The notes below the pieces were generated by a model. That model worked only from the letters and a program-made list of their open reading frames with translations, had not been told where the DNA came from and did no database searches. From Sphingomonas sp. OV641 (lineage in GTDB: Bacteria > Pseudomonadota > Alphaproteobacteria > Sphingomonadales > Sphingomonadaceae), in assembly GCF_900109205.1 (NCBI RefSeq), contig NZ_FNZB01000001.1, positions 1,054,001 to 1,118,000 of the forward strand: DNA of 64,000 nucleotides, written 5' to 3'. Positions 17,171 to 26,747 of the stretch are shown here, one piece after another. Made by a program: the position numbers and the translations under genes. The number at the start of each line of letters is the position of its first letter. The stretch's first letter is position 1.

Positions 17171-18391
17171 TCACTGGTGATCGAGCATCCCGAGAATGCG
17201 CTTGGCGATCACATTATTCTGAATTTCCGACGAGCCGCCGTAGATTGAAACGGCCTTGCCCCACAGCCAGGTGCGCGTCTGGGCGAGCTCCTCCTGAGCG
17301 AAGCCTTCGCCTTCCCAGCCAAGCCCCTGCATGCCCATGATCTCGATCGCCAGTTCGGCGCGATCCTGGGTAATCCGCGCGCCGACGTTCTTCATGACGC
17401 TGGTCGCGGCGGACGGCCCGGCATTGCCCTTCGCCTCCAGCGCCGCGCGGCGCAGCGTGAGCGCAAAGGCACGCTGATCCATCTCATGCTTGATGATGCG
17501 GGTCCTGAGATCGCTGTCCGACAGGCGGCCTTCCGCATCGAGCTCACGATATTTCTTGGCGATAGACGGGATCGGCTCACCCTGGTTCATGCGGCCCTGC
17601 GATCCGCCGCCCCCGGAGAGCGAATTGCGCTCATGCTGCAAAAGGCGCGTGCCGATTTCCCAGCCCTGTCCTTCGCGGCCGACCAGATTTTCCTTTGGCA
17701 CCTTCACGTTGGTGAAGAAAGTTTCGCAGAACGGCGAGGCGCCGGAGATTAGCTTGATCGGGCGCGTCTCAACGCCTTCCGCATCCATGTCGATCAGCAG
17801 GAAGCTGATGCCGGCGTGCTTCTGTGACTTGTCGGTGCGCACAAGCGCGAAGCACTTGTCCGCCCATTGACCGCCAGAGGTCCAGGTCTTCTGCCCATTG
17901 ACAATGTAGTGATCGCCCCTGTCCTCGGCGAAGGTCTGAAGGCTGGCGAGATCCGAACCGGCGCCTGGTTCGGAATAGCCCTGACACCAGCGGACCTCGC
18001 CGCGAACGATGCCGGGAATGTGCTTCCGCTTCTGTTCCTCATTGCCATATTCGAGCAAGGTCGGGCCGAACATCATCACGCCCATGCCGCCGATCGGGTT
18101 CCACGCCCCGATGCGCATCATCTCCTCACCGAGCACCCGCGCCTGTTCACGCGTCAGCCCGCCGCCGCCGAGTTCCGCCGGCCAGGTCGGGACACCCCAC
18201 CCCTTTTCACCCATCGCCTCGCGCCAAGCCTTCTGATCCGACGTCTCGTCAGTCGGACCATCCACGGCAGACATTGCATTGTCCTTGCCACGCAGGCTCT
18301 GCGGGAAATTGGCCTCAAGCCACGTCCGCGCCTCCTGGCGGAAGCCCTCCAGCGAGTCAGTGGAACGGTCTAGTTCGGCGGCACTTGCCAT
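17171..18391 (-). CDS. Acyl-CoA dehydrogenase family protein (large-subunit type)
   Basis: A 406-residue dehydrogenase (ATG at 18391). The N-terminal helical domain includes GWGVPTWPAELGGGG. The FAD/substrate loop is CQGYSEPGAGSDLASLQT, followed by GQKTWTSGG. The C-terminal domain has IMGMQGLGWEGEG and ends YGGSSEIQNNVIAKRIL. Canonical medium-chain enzymes have a catalytic Glu in a Y-E-G-T motif; here that position appears to be Gly (YGGSS), as in the partial protein at 1-98, so the base may lie elsewhere or in the partner chain. The smaller partner follows at 17065. It diverges from the TetA-like MFS gene. Confidence 0.9.
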   Translation of the reverse strand: MASAAELDRSTDSLEGFRQEARTWLEANFPQSLRGKDNAMSAVDGPTDETSDQKAWREAMGEKGWGVPTWPAELGGGGLTREQARVLGEEMMRIGAWNPIGGMGVMMFGPTLLEYGNEEQKRKHIPGIVRGEVRWCQGYSEPGAGSDLASLQTFAEDRGDHYIVNGQKTWTSGGQWADKCFALVRTDKSQKHAGISFLLIDMDAEGVETRPIKLISGASPFCETFFTNVKVPKENLVGREGQGWEIGTRLLQHERNSLSGGGGSQGRMNQGEPIPSIAKKYRELDAEGRLSDSDLRTRIIKHEMDQRAFALTLRRAALEAKGNAGPSAATSVMKNVGARITQDRAELAIEIMGMQGLGWEGEGFAQEELAQTRTWLWGKAVSIYGGSSEIQNNVIAKRILGMLDHQ

Positions 18392-18514
18392 CAATCAAAT
18401 CTCCGAAGCCGATTCTGAAGATCGGGTATGGCCGGGACATGGCACGTTTCGCGTCTCAAGCAAAGGGACAAGGCGCTTCGGCTCGGCTAGGTGAAACGTG
18501 GGAGAGCCAGAGCG

Positions 18515-19723
18515 ATGCGATTCGAACATCGTGCCGTGCCGATTGCGGTGATCGCCATGCTGATCGATTCGATCGGTTTCGGGATCGTATTGCCGGTATT
18601 GCCGTCGCTGATCGTGGAACTGGGCAAGGTACCGCTTGCCGAAGCGACGCGGATCGGCGGGTACATGCTGGCGGTCTATGCCGTAACTCACTTCTTCGCC
18701 GGGCCGGTGATCGGGAGCCTATCGGATCGGTTTGGCCGCCGCCGCGTGCTGCTGGCGAGTCTCGGGTGCTTTGCGGTCGATTATGCATTGATGGCAGCCG
18801 CGCCATCGCTCGGCTGGCTGTTCGCCGGCCGCGCGATCGCCGGGATCGCTGGCGCGACCTACGGCCCGGCCAATGCGGTGATCGCGGACGTGACGCCACC
18901 CGAGAAGCGCGGCGCGGCCTTTGGCTTGCTGGGCGCGGCCTTCGGCGGCGGCTTCATCCTGGGGCCGGCGATTGGTGGCTTGCTGGCAGATCAGGGCGCA
19001 CGCGCACCGTTCTTCGCCGCGGCGGGGCTCGCTTTCGTCAACATGGTGCTGATCCTCGCGTTCATGCCCGAAACGCTGCCGCCGGAGCGGCGGCGTGCAT
19101 TTGACTGGAAGCGGGCATACGCCGTGGGCGCTTTCGCCCCGCTGTTCCAGAGCGCGGGAGCAAGCGCGCTGCTGGCGGGCGCATTGGTCTGGCAGGTGGC
19201 TCATATGGTCTATCCGTCGACCTGGGCCTTTTTCGCGGCGCTCGCGCTGGGTTGGGATGCGGAGGCCGTCGGCTGGTCGCTCGCAGCGAGCGGGCTGGCC
19301 ATGATGTTCGCTCAGGTCGTCCTGATCCGGCCGGCAATTCGTTATCTGGGGGAGGAGCGAACGGTGTTGATCGGGCTGGCGAGCGGCGCGATCGTCTTTG
19401 CCGGATATGTCTTCGCGCGGGAGGGGTGGCAGATATATGCCCTCATTGCGGTGGGCGCGCTCACCGGCCTGGTCTTCCCGTCGATCAACGCGCTGCTGTC
19501 GTCCCGCGTCGATCCGTCCAACCAAGGCGCATTGCAGGGCGGCATGGCGAGCCTCGCCAGCATTGCCGCGATCGTCGGCCCCCTTGCGATGACCCAGGCG
19601 CTGGCGCTCGGCGCGGAGCGCGGACATGCCGGCGGCGCGTTCCTCCTGGCCGCCATCCTGTGCCTTATCACCTTCTGCATCTTCTTGTTCGGCGTAGTGC
19701 GGCGGCCCGGTCGGCTTGCCTGA
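18515..19723 (+). CDS. TetA-like MFS drug/metabolite exporter
   Basis: A 402-residue MFS protein with about 12 membrane helices. TM1 has [18 protein letters not shown], and [14 protein letters not shown] is motif A in the form typical of TCR/TetA-type antiporters. [14 protein letters not shown] in TM5 corresponds to the antiporter motif C. The ATG at 18515 has GGGAG upstream at usable spacing; an in-frame GTG at 18491 is an alternative. It probably exports a small compound by proton exchange. The family name does not imply tetracycline resistance here. The neighbouring catabolic genes suggest efflux of a toxic intermediate, which is inference. Confidence 0.85.
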   Translation: MRFEHRAVPIAVIAMLIDSIGFGIVLPVLPSLIVELGKVPLAEATRIGGYMLAVYAVTHFFAGPVIGSLSDRFGRRRVLLASLGCFAVDYALMAAAPSLGWLFAGRAIAGIAGATYGPANAVIADVTPPEKRGAAFGLLGAAFGGGFILGPAIGGLLADQGARAPFFAAAGLAFVNMVLILAFMPETLPPERRRAFDWKRAYAVGAFAPLFQSAGASALLAGALVWQVAHMVYPSTWAFFAALALGWDAEAVGWSLAASGLAMMFAQVVLIRPAIRYLGEERTVLIGLASGAIVFAGYVFAREGWQIYALIAVGALTGLVFPSINALLSSRVDPSNQGALQGGMASLASIAAIVGPLAMTQALALGAERGHAGGAFLLAAILCLITFCIFLFGVVRRPGRLA

Positions 19724-19768
19724 CCCGCCCGGCCCCACCATCTGCTGCGCGACACAACGGAGGAACGG

Positions 19769-20467
19769 ATGATCGATCTCTATTATTGGCCGACGCCGAA
19801 CGGCCACAAGATCACGCTGTTTCTCGAGGAAGCCGGCCTCGAGTACACCATCAAGCCTGTGAACATCGGAGCGGGAGAGCAATTCCAGCCCGATTTCCTG
19901 AAGATCGCGCCGAACAACCGTATGCCGGCGATCGTGGACCACGCCCCGAAGGACGGCGGCGAGCCCGTGTCCGTGTTCGAATCGGGTGCGATCCTGCTGT
20001 ACCTTGCGGAAAAGACCGGGCGGTTCGGCGGCGAAAGCGTCCGTGCGCGCGCCGAGGTGAACCAATGGCTGATGTGGCAGATGGGCGGTCTGGGCCCGAT
20101 GCTGGGGCAAAACCACCATTTCCGCAACTATGCCCCGGAAAAGATACCCTATGCGATCGATCGCTATCTGAAGGAGACGAACCGGCTGTACGGCGTCCTT
20201 GACCGGCGCCTGGCAGACCGGCGTTTCGCGGCAGGCGACGATTATTCGATCGCTGACATGGCCAGCTATCCCTGGATTCTGCCTGACGCGCAGGGGCAGG
20301 ACCTTGCGGATTTCCCAAATCTGGCGCGCTGGCATGAGGCCATCAAGGCGCGACCCGCAACCGAGCGGGCCTATGCCCGCGCCAAGGAGGTCCAGGCGCA
20401 ATCCGCTCCGATGAGTGAGGAAGCCAAGAAGGTGCTCTTCGGACAGACCGCCGCGACCGGTCGCTGA
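19769..20467 (+). CDS. Glutathione S-transferase family protein (YfcG/Nu-class-like)
   Basis: A 232-residue GST. The N-terminal thioredoxin-like domain begins LYYWPTPNGHKITLFLEEAG and contains NNRMPAIVDH and FESGAILLYLAEK, the glutathione-binding cis-Pro and Glu-Ser motifs. The C-terminal helical domain contains YSIADMASYPW (the N-capping motif). The TPNG sequence and DFLKIAPNNRMPAI resemble YfcG/Ure2p-like disulfide reductases. GGAGG lies 5-9 nt before the ATG at 19769. It follows the MFS gene by 45 bp in the same direction, so co-transcription and a role in detoxification are plausible. Confidence 0.88.
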   Translation: MIDLYYWPTPNGHKITLFLEEAGLEYTIKPVNIGAGEQFQPDFLKIAPNNRMPAIVDHAPKDGGEPVSVFESGAILLYLAEKTGRFGGESVRARAEVNQWLMWQMGGLGPMLGQNHHFRNYAPEKIPYAIDRYLKETNRLYGVLDRRLADRRFAAGDDYSIADMASYPWILPDAQGQDLADFPNLARWHEAIKARPATERAYARAKEVQAQSAPMSEEAKKVLFGQTAATGR

Positions 20468-20590
20468 GCATCGGCGACGTCGATCTGCCACGATAGCCGC
20501 ACCCCCTTTCCTTGGAGGCGCGGCCATCGCGGAGGCGCGACCTGCAGGCGCGACGGCGCACGAGCGGCTATGCCGCTCGGCGTCGGCGGA

Positions 20591-21376
20591 TCAGCCTTCG
20601 CGGCCTGGCCGGCGGCTGCCGCCGGTGTCGAGATGGAAGCCGGCGTCGATGCGCAGGACCTCTCCGGTGATCGCCTTGCCCGCCGGGTCCAGCAGCATCT
20701 CAATCGGACCGGCGATATCCTCTGCCTGCGGCGCCATCGCCATCGGCGTGCGCTTCGCGATATTGTGGTCGAGCTTCGCCTTGCCTTCCTCGCCGAGCGA
20801 CTTCTCGAACCACCCCGTCCCGACATAGCCCGGCGCAACCGCGTTCACGCGGATCGCCGGCGCGAGAACGCGGGCGAGGCTCTGCGTCATGGTGATCAGC
20901 GCGCCCTTCGACGCCGCATAGGCGATCGACGAGCCGACCCCGTGCAGGCCAGCTATCGAGGCGACGTTCACCACCGCGCTCATCGACCCACTTTGCATCG
21001 CCGGCGCGCAAGCGCGAACCATCTGGAACGCGGCAATGGTGTTCAGCCTGTAAATGTCCACGAAGTCTTCCGCGTCCAAGCCGTGCAGATCCTCATGCGC
21101 GACATGCTTGGTACGGCCGGCATTATTCACGAGGAAGTCGAGTCGCCCGAACGTCTCCATCGCCGTCGCAACGAGCTTCCGGCATTCCGCATCATCGGCG
21201 ATGTCGGCCTTAACCGCGATCGATCCGTTCGCGACTTCTTCGGCGAGCCCCTCCGCCTCGGTACGACTATGAGCGTAATTGATCACGCTCTGCACGCCGC
21301 GGGCGGCAAGCCGCCGAACAACCGCGGCCCCGATCCCGGTCCCGCCGCCGGTTACGATCGCAACACCTCCCCGCAT
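20591..21376 (-). CDS. SDR family oxidoreductase (FabG-like)
   Basis: A 261-residue SDR. It shows TGGGTGIG at residues 9-16, NNAGRTKH, the catalytic Ser in VASIAGLHG and YAASK (YxxxK). Two ATGs are adjacent at 21379 and 21376. The strong AAGGAGG just upstream sits at better spacing for the second, so 21376 is chosen. It diverges from the acyl-CoA synthetase gene at 21443 across a 66-bp promoter region. It is likely a 3-ketoacyl reductase or hydroxyacyl dehydrogenase of this island. A perfect 7-bp hairpin (gagcggc / gccgctc, 20562-20578) lies just beyond the stop codon. Confidence 0.88.
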   Translation of the reverse strand: MRGGVAIVTGGGTGIGAAVVRRLAARGVQSVINYAHSRTEAEGLAEEVANGSIAVKADIADDAECRKLVATAMETFGRLDFLVNNAGRTKHVAHEDLHGLDAEDFVDIYRLNTIAAFQMVRACAPAMQSGSMSAVVNVASIAGLHGVGSSIAYAASKGALITMTQSLARVLAPAIRVNAVAPGYVGTGWFEKSLGEEGKAKLDHNIAKRTPMAMAPQAEDIAGPIEMLLDPAGKAITGEVLRIDAGFHLDTGGSRRPGREG

Positions 21377-21442
21377 CATCAACCTCCTTAATTTTGAATG
21401 TCGCGTATGGCATTCGGAAGAGCCTGCCGCTAGCGACGTCGC

Positions 21443-22987
21443 ATGGAGAGTATCGCAGACCTTCTGGCGCAGCCCTTTGGCACCCTGCCCGACCTCATCC
21501 GGCAACATGCCGGCAATCAGCCTTACAAGATCGCCATCACGGATGGCGATGCCGAGCTGACCTACCGCGCGCTGGACGCGCTGATGGATCGTGCGGCCGC
21601 GGCGCTTCAGCGCGATGGCACGGCTCAGGGCCAGGCCGTGGCGATGGTGAGCTACCCCAGCGTCGCGCAGGCCGCCGTGTTCCTGGCGGCTGTACGCGCG
21701 GGCTCGATCGCGGCGCCGATCCAGCCGTCAGCGACGCCGGAGCAGATTGCCGGCATGATCGGCGACAGTGGCGCCAATCTGGTGTTCCTGGATGCGGCCA
21801 ACGCCGAAGCGCTCGCCTCTGAGACGCTGAGCGCGCGGATCGTTATGCTGGAAGAACTCGACCGCTGGCTGGCTCCTGAAGGTGCGACGCCGGATGAGGT
21901 GACCGTTCACCCGAACGACGGGTTCAACATCATCTATTCGTCCGGAACGACGGGGATCCCGAAGGGCATCGTTCAGAGCCATGCGATGCGGTGGCAGCAT
22001 CTGTCCCGCAACAGCGCCGCCGGGTTCGACACGGCGGTGACGCTCCTTGCCACCCCGCTTTATTCCAACACGACGCTGGTCAGCTTCCTGCCCACACTCG
22101 CCTGGGGTGGAACGGCGGTGCTGATGAAGAAGTTCGACGCGCACCGCTATCTGGAGCTCGCCGAGCAGTATCGCGCCACGCATACCATGCTCGTGCCAGT
22201 CCAGTATCAGCGCATCATGGCCCTCTCGAACTTCGACCGCTTCGATCTCTCGTCATTTCGCTTCAAGACGTGCACGTCCGCGCCGTTCAAGGCGGAACTG
22301 AAGCGCGATGTGCTGAACCGCTGGCCCGGCAAACTGGTCGAATATTACGGCATGACCGAGGGGGGCGCGTCGTTCATCCTTGCCGCGGATGAGTTTCCTG
22401 ACAAGCTGCACACGGTCGGGCGTTTGTCGCCCGGGCATGAAGCAATCCTGCTCGACGACGAGGGCAACGAAGTGGCGCCCGGCGAGATGGGCGAGATCGT
22501 CGGGCGCTCGCCCGCGATGATGAACGGCTATCACAAGCGCGAGGGCGCCACGCGCGATGCGGAATACCATGACGCCCAAGGCAATCGCTGGATCAGGCAT
22601 GGCGATGTCGGTCGGTTCGATGAGGATGGCTTTCTGATCCTGATGGATCGCAAGAAGGACATGATCATTTCCGGCGGCTTCAACATCTATCCGTCTGACC
22701 TTGAGGCGGTACTCGCACAGCATCCTGCCGTTGCCGACTGCACGGTGGTGGGAGTGCCGAGCGAGGAATGGGGTGAAACGCCGGTGGGCTTCTACGTGCC
22801 CCGTGCCGGCGCCAGCGAGAGCGCAGAAGACGTGCGCGCAGCGACCAATGCGAAGCTCGGCAAGACCCAGCGACTTTCCGCGCTGTACGTGACCGATGAA
22901 CTGCCGCGCAGCGCGATCGGCAAGGTATTGAAGCGGGAATTGCGGGACCGGCTTTCCGCAGGCGAATTCCGGGGGGAAACAGCATGA
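21443..22987 (+). CDS. Acyl-CoA synthetase / AMP-dependent ligase
   Basis: A 514-residue ANL-superfamily ligase that activates a carboxylic acid to its CoA thioester with ATP. The P-loop motif YSSGTTGIPKG is at 165-175, YYGMTEGG near 307, GDVGRFDEDGF near 395, and the C-terminal domain ends with PRSAIGKVLKREL, where the Lys of the adenylation step lies. It is an ordinary length for medium-chain or aromatic acid ligases. It overlaps the next thioesterase gene by 4 bp (ATGA). It probably provides the CoA ester that the dehydrogenases of the island use. The substrate is unknown. Confidence 0.92.
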   Translation: MESIADLLAQPFGTLPDLIRQHAGNQPYKIAITDGDAELTYRALDALMDRAAAALQRDGTAQGQAVAMVSYPSVAQAAVFLAAVRAGSIAAPIQPSATPEQIAGMIGDSGANLVFLDAANAEALASETLSARIVMLEELDRWLAPEGATPDEVTVHPNDGFNIIYSSGTTGIPKGIVQSHAMRWQHLSRNSAAGFDTAVTLLATPLYSNTTLVSFLPTLAWGGTAVLMKKFDAHRYLELAEQYRATHTMLVPVQYQRIMALSNFDRFDLSSFRFKTCTSAPFKAELKRDVLNRWPGKLVEYYGMTEGGASFILAADEFPDKLHTVGRLSPGHEAILLDDEGNEVAPGEMGEIVGRSPAMMNGYHKREGATRDAEYHDAQGNRWIRHGDVGRFDEDGFLILMDRKKDMIISGGFNIYPSDLEAVLAQHPAVADCTVVGVPSEEWGETPVGFYVPRAGASESAEDVRAATNAKLGKTQRLSALYVTDELPRSAIGKVLKRELRDRLSAGEFRGETA

Positions 22988-23769
22988 CGAGCCTGAAGAC
23001 GATTTTGGACAATCTGGTGCCCATGGCGGAAGGCACCGGCTGGCGCGGCGAAATTCCCGATAGCTGGTTGCAGGGACGCACGGCTTATGGCGGCCTTTCC
23101 GCCGCCATGGCGCTGCATTGCGCGATGCAGTCCGATGACGATCTTCCCCCGCTGCGCTCGGCACAGGTAAGCTTCATCGGCCCGCTTTCCGGACAGGTCA
23201 TGGTGACGACGCATCGCCTCCGTCGTGGCAAGAACGCCGCCTTCATCCAGGCAGATATCGAGAGCGAAGCGGGGCTCGGGCTGCGCTGCACCTTTGTCTT
23301 CATGCGCGCGATCGACAGCGAAATCGATTACGCGACCACCACGGTGCCCGACTTCGAACAGCCCGGACCGGAAGAGAAGACCTTCAAGGGCAATCCGCAT
23401 GTCGCCTTCACCCAGAATTTCGAGTTCCTCGACCGGCGGGATGGCGCCGACCTTCAGCCGGCGGAGTGGCTCCGCTGGACCCGCCTGAACGAGCGCGACG
23501 GGATCGACCCGATGGTAGAGCTGATTGCGGTGGGCGACTGCCTGCCACCGGCGGCGCTGCGCCTGCTGGGGCGCAATGTGCCGATGAGCTCGATGACGTG
23601 GATTCTCAACGTGCTGGGCCCGGCTCCTCGAACCGAAGATGGGTGGTGGCTGCTGCGTTCCAACGCGGATTACGCACGCGCGGGAAGCTCGTCGCAGCAG
23701 ATGGGGATCTGGAACAGCGCCGGCGAAATGGTGGCGGAACAGATGCAATCAGTCGCCGTGTTCGCCTGA
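22984..23769 (+). CDS. Thioesterase family protein (TesB-like double hotdog)
   Basis: A 261-residue protein with an N-terminal hotdog (GRTAYGGLSAAMALHC, RSAQVSFIGPL, TTHRLRRGKNAAFIQ) and a C-terminal hotdog (PMSSMTWILNVLG, WWLLRSNADYARAGSSSQQMGIW). It belongs to the acyl-CoA thioesterase/TesB-like clan but is shorter than TesB and has a different C-terminus. The start overlaps the ligase stop codon (ATGA), which indicates translational coupling. An acyl-CoA hydrolase paired with a ligase may rescue CoA from dead-end esters. Hydratase activity cannot be excluded, because the fold is shared. Confidence 0.8.
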   Translation: MTSLKTILDNLVPMAEGTGWRGEIPDSWLQGRTAYGGLSAAMALHCAMQSDDDLPPLRSAQVSFIGPLSGQVMVTTHRLRRGKNAAFIQADIESEAGLGLRCTFVFMRAIDSEIDYATTTVPDFEQPGPEEKTFKGNPHVAFTQNFEFLDRRDGADLQPAEWLRWTRLNERDGIDPMVELIAVGDCLPPAALRLLGRNVPMSSMTWILNVLGPAPRTEDGWWLLRSNADYARAGSSSQQMGIWNSAGEMVAEQMQSVAVFA

Positions 23770-23907
23770 TTCGCCGGGGTTCGCAGCCGTCCGCGACGAC
23801 AAGTTGCGACACTTTCCGCGCGCGGTGGCACAGTCGGGCGACAGATCGGTTTCATAAGGGCCTCATCGACGGACATCTGCTCCGTCCACACGAAGGACTC
23901 TGAAGCC

Positions 23908-24522
23908 ATGAAACGCCTCCTCATCGCCGCTGCGCTCAGCGCAACCACCCTCGCCGGCGTGGCCGTCGCGCAGAACCCTGCGCCGTCGGCCGCAATGGCC
24001 AAGCGCGGACCGGCGGCGGCCGACACCAATGGTGACGGCATCGTCACCCGCACCGAAGCCTCTGCCGCTGCCGACGCGCTGTTCGCCCGCTTCGACGCCA
24101 ATCGGGACGGCAAGATCTCGGCAGACGAACGCCGCGGTCGACGCGGGGCCGATGCACCCGACATGACGCAGCAGCAGTTTCGTGAGCGCGCCATGAAGCG
24201 CTTCGACCTGGCGGATGCGAACAAGGACGGCCGCATCGATCAGGCGGAGCGCCAGAACATGCGGGGCAAGCGCGGGGATCACCGCCGTGGTGGCATAATG
24301 CACCATGGTGGTGGCAAGGGCGGCATGGGCATGATGATGCGCGCGGACGCGAACCGCGACGGCATCCTGACCAAGGCCGAAGCAACCGCTGCTGCCGCTG
24401 CAATGTTCGATCGGGCTGACACCAACAAGGATGGTCGGATCGACCAGGCTGAGCAGGAAGCTGCACGCGCCCAGATGAAGAACCGGATGGGCGCACGGCC
24501 GAACCCCGCTGCCGTGAAGTAA
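23908..24522 (+). CDS. Exported EF-hand protein with five calcium-binding loops
   Basis: A 204-residue protein with a signal peptide (residues 1-21, ending VAVAQ) and five 12-residue EF loops at 39-50, 63-74, 103-114, 147-158 and 171-182, each D-x-N-x-D-G-x-(I/L)-x-x-x-E. Between loops three and four lies a His/Gly/Met-rich stretch (about 124-144) that could bind another metal. It would act in the periplasm as a calcium-binding protein. An OmpR-type regulator and sensor kinase follow in the same direction after 62 bp, so calcium-related signalling is possible but only inferred. Confidence 0.9.
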   Translation: MKRLLIAAALSATTLAGVAVAQNPAPSAAMAKRGPAAADTNGDGIVTRTEASAAADALFARFDANRDGKISADERRGRRGADAPDMTQQQFRERAMKRFDLADANKDGRIDQAERQNMRGKRGDHRRGGIMHHGGGKGGMGMMMRADANRDGILTKAEATAAAAAMFDRADTNKDGRIDQAEQEAARAQMKNRMGARPNPAAVK

Positions 24523-24584
24523 GGCAGAACAGCCATCCCTCGCACTGGGCGTGCCCCGCCCGGTGCTTTTCGCGGAAGAGTGAC

Positions 24585-25322
24585 ATGCTAGACGGCGATC
24601 CCATGGTCGATACGCCTCACCTGCTGCTCGTCGATGACGAGCGTTCAATCCGCGAGCCGCTCGCGCAATATCTCACCAAGCAAGGCTTTCGCGTTACGCA
24701 GGTCGGCGACGCGGAGGCCGCGCGCACGCGGCTGGGCGCTTATGCGATCGACCTCGTGGTGCTCGACATCATGATGCCGGGGGAGGACGGCCTGAGCCTC
24801 TGCCGCTACATCCGGGCGACCAGCGACACGCCCGTCATCCTTCTGACGGCCCGGACGGAGGAAACCGACCGGATCGTCGGGCTCGAAATGGGCGCCGACG
24901 ATTACATGGTGAAGCCCTTCTCACCGCGGGAGTTAGCCGCCCGGATCAAGGTGGTGCTGCGCCGCCTGCAAGCCGGTGGCACGCGCCAGCACGCGCCCGA
25001 CGCCGAAGCCTATGCCTTCGCCGGCTGGATCCTGAAAACGGGCGAGCGCACGCTAGTGGATCAGGAGGGCGTCGCCGTTCCGCTCTCCACCGGCGAGTTC
25101 AACCTCCTTCATGCGCTCGTCACCCGCCCGCGCCAGGTGCTCACGCGCGACCAGTTGCTGGATCTGACGCAGGGGCGAGAAGCGGCGGCGTTCGATCGCG
25201 CCATCGACAATCAGGTAAGCCGCCTGCGCAAGAAGATCGAAACCGACGTCAAGAACCCGCAGCTGATCAAGACGGTATGGGGCGGCGGCTACACGCTTGC
25301 GACAGAGGTGACGCGCTTGTGA
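24585..25322 (+). CDS. OmpR-family response regulator
   Basis: A 245-residue regulator. The receiver domain (about residues 11-125) has the acidic DDE at 17-19, the phosphoacceptor Asp61 in VVLDIMMPG, Thr in ILLTART and Lys in MVKPFSP. The C-terminal winged-helix DNA-binding domain spans about 150-240, with TGEFNLLHALVTRPRQVLTR and RLRKKIE. The ATG at 24585 has GGAAG upstream; the ATG at 24603 is an alternative giving 239 residues. The sensor gene starts inside its stop codon (GTGA overlap). The target genes are unknown; the EF-hand gene is a candidate. Confidence 0.93.
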   Translation: MLDGDPMVDTPHLLLVDDERSIREPLAQYLTKQGFRVTQVGDAEAARTRLGAYAIDLVVLDIMMPGEDGLSLCRYIRATSDTPVILLTARTEETDRIVGLEMGADDYMVKPFSPRELAARIKVVLRRLQAGGTRQHAPDAEAYAFAGWILKTGERTLVDQEGVAVPLSTGEFNLLHALVTRPRQVLTRDQLLDLTQGREAAAFDRAIDNQVSRLRKKIETDVKNPQLIKTVWGGGYTLATEVTRL

Positions 25323-26656
25323 AGCTGCCGTATCCTCGCAACCTTTCCGGCCAGCTTGCCCTTCTACTCGCTCTGGCGCTTTTCGCCGCGCAGGCGATCA
25401 ATCTTGCGCTGGTCCTGCGCGAGCGGGCCAACTTTCGGCTGGCGCAGGCGACCCGCCCCGCCGCCGTTCGGATTGCCGATGCGCTCGATCATGCCATGGA
25501 CCGACGAACGGCGCAGGAGCGCAGCCGGGTCCGGCGGCGCGATACCAATCCCATCCCGAGCGATCTGGAACGCATGCCGATGATCGCGGCCGAGCTTCGT
25601 ACGCAGTTGGCCGAACTGGGGATCTCCGCCGGCCGGATCGATACCGGCATTCGTCTGCGCATTCATGAACCCAAACACCGTGGAGACCGGCTGATCGGGC
25701 GGCATAATGATACGCTGCTGATCGCCGTTCAGCTCGCCGACGGATCCTGGATCACCACCAACGCGCCATGGCCGCGGCGAGACAATCGAATCCTATGGGC
25801 ATTGCTGTCCCAGACGCTGATCATTTACATCCTGATTTTGCTGCCCGTTCTGTGGATTACCCGCCGGATTTCCCGTCCGCTGCGAGGACTGGCCGGTGCA
25901 GCGCGCTCCTTTGCGCCCCGCAAGGAATTGCCACCCCTCCCTGTTGAGGGGCCGAGCGACGTGCGCGACGTGATTGTCGCGTTCAACGGCCTCGCGCAGC
26001 GCGTCACGGCTATGCTGGACGAAAAGGATCGCATGCTCGGCGCGATCGGCCATGATCTTCGCACGCCGTTGGCCGCGCTGAGGGTGCGCATCGAGTCCGT
26101 CGAGGACGAGCAGGACCGCGCGCGCATGGCAGACACGATCGCGGAAATGAGCCGCACGCTCGACGACATCCTCTCCCTTGCGCGCCTGGGCCGCCCGAGC
26201 GAACCCGTCACAGAAGTCGATCTTAACGCGCTGGTGGATGCCGTGGTGGACGATTTCCACGACCTTGGCGCGGAGGTTCTCTTCGAAGCGGATGCGCGAC
26301 TGCGGATGCACCTGCGGCCGACGCTGTTCCGGCGCGCCGTGCGAAACCTGATCGAGAATGCGATCAAATATGCCGGCTCGGCCGAGGTAACGATCCTGCG
26401 CGAGCCAACGACCATCCGCGTTTGCGTCGCCGATCGTGGTCCAGGAATACCGGAAGACGGGTTGGTGAAGGTTTTCGATCCCTTCACGCGCCTTGAGACT
26501 TCCCGAAATCGGGAAACTGGCGGTATCGGCCTTGGGCTGGCACTGGCGCAGGCGATCGTTCAGGATGCGGGCGGTACGATCACCCTGGCCAATCGCCCCG
26601 GAGGCGGATTGGTGGCAACCATCGCCCTTCCCACAGGCGCGACCGCGCAGGGCTGA
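25319..26656 (+). CDS. Sensor histidine kinase (EnvZ-like)
   Basis: A 445-residue inner-membrane kinase. The GTG at 25319 overlaps the regulator stop codon, which fixes the start and implies coupling. TM1 is at about residues 14-36 and TM2 at about 160-182, flanking a roughly 120-residue periplasmic sensor. HAMP follows ([13 protein letters not shown]), then the phosphoacceptor His245 in [12 protein letters not shown]. The HATPase domain has [10 protein letters not shown] (N box), [10 protein letters not shown] (G1) and [12 protein letters not shown] (G2). The periplasmic part is rich in Arg and has no recognised ligand domain. Confidence 0.93.
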   Translation: MKLPYPRNLSGQLALLLALALFAAQAINLALVLRERANFRLAQATRPAAVRIADALDHAMDRRTAQERSRVRRRDTNPIPSDLERMPMIAAELRTQLAELGISAGRIDTGIRLRIHEPKHRGDRLIGRHNDTLLIAVQLADGSWITTNAPWPRRDNRILWALLSQTLIIYILILLPVLWITRRISRPLRGLAGAARSFAPRKELPPLPVEGPSDVRDVIVAFNGLAQRVTAMLDEKDRMLGAIGHDLRTPLAALRVRIESVEDEQDRARMADTIAEMSRTLDDILSLARLGRPSEPVTEVDLNALVDAVVDDFHDLGAEVLFEADARLRMHLRPTLFRRAVRNLIENAIKYAGSAEVTILREPTTIRVCVADRGPGIPEDGLVKVFDPFTRLETSRNRETGGIGLGLALAQAIVQDAGGTITLANRPGGGLVATIALPTGATAQG

Positions 26657-26747
26657 TCGGTACCAGCGGGAACGTACACATGATCCGCGTGCGGGCTTGC
26701 CTCCTGATCGATGTGCGGCAAAGAGCACCCGCGAGGGAGCCACGCAC

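Noticed and set aside
18515..19723. Tetracycline resistance determinant
   Set aside because: The TetA-like family signature alone does not show resistance; no tetR partner of the classical kind adjoins it, and the context is metabolic.
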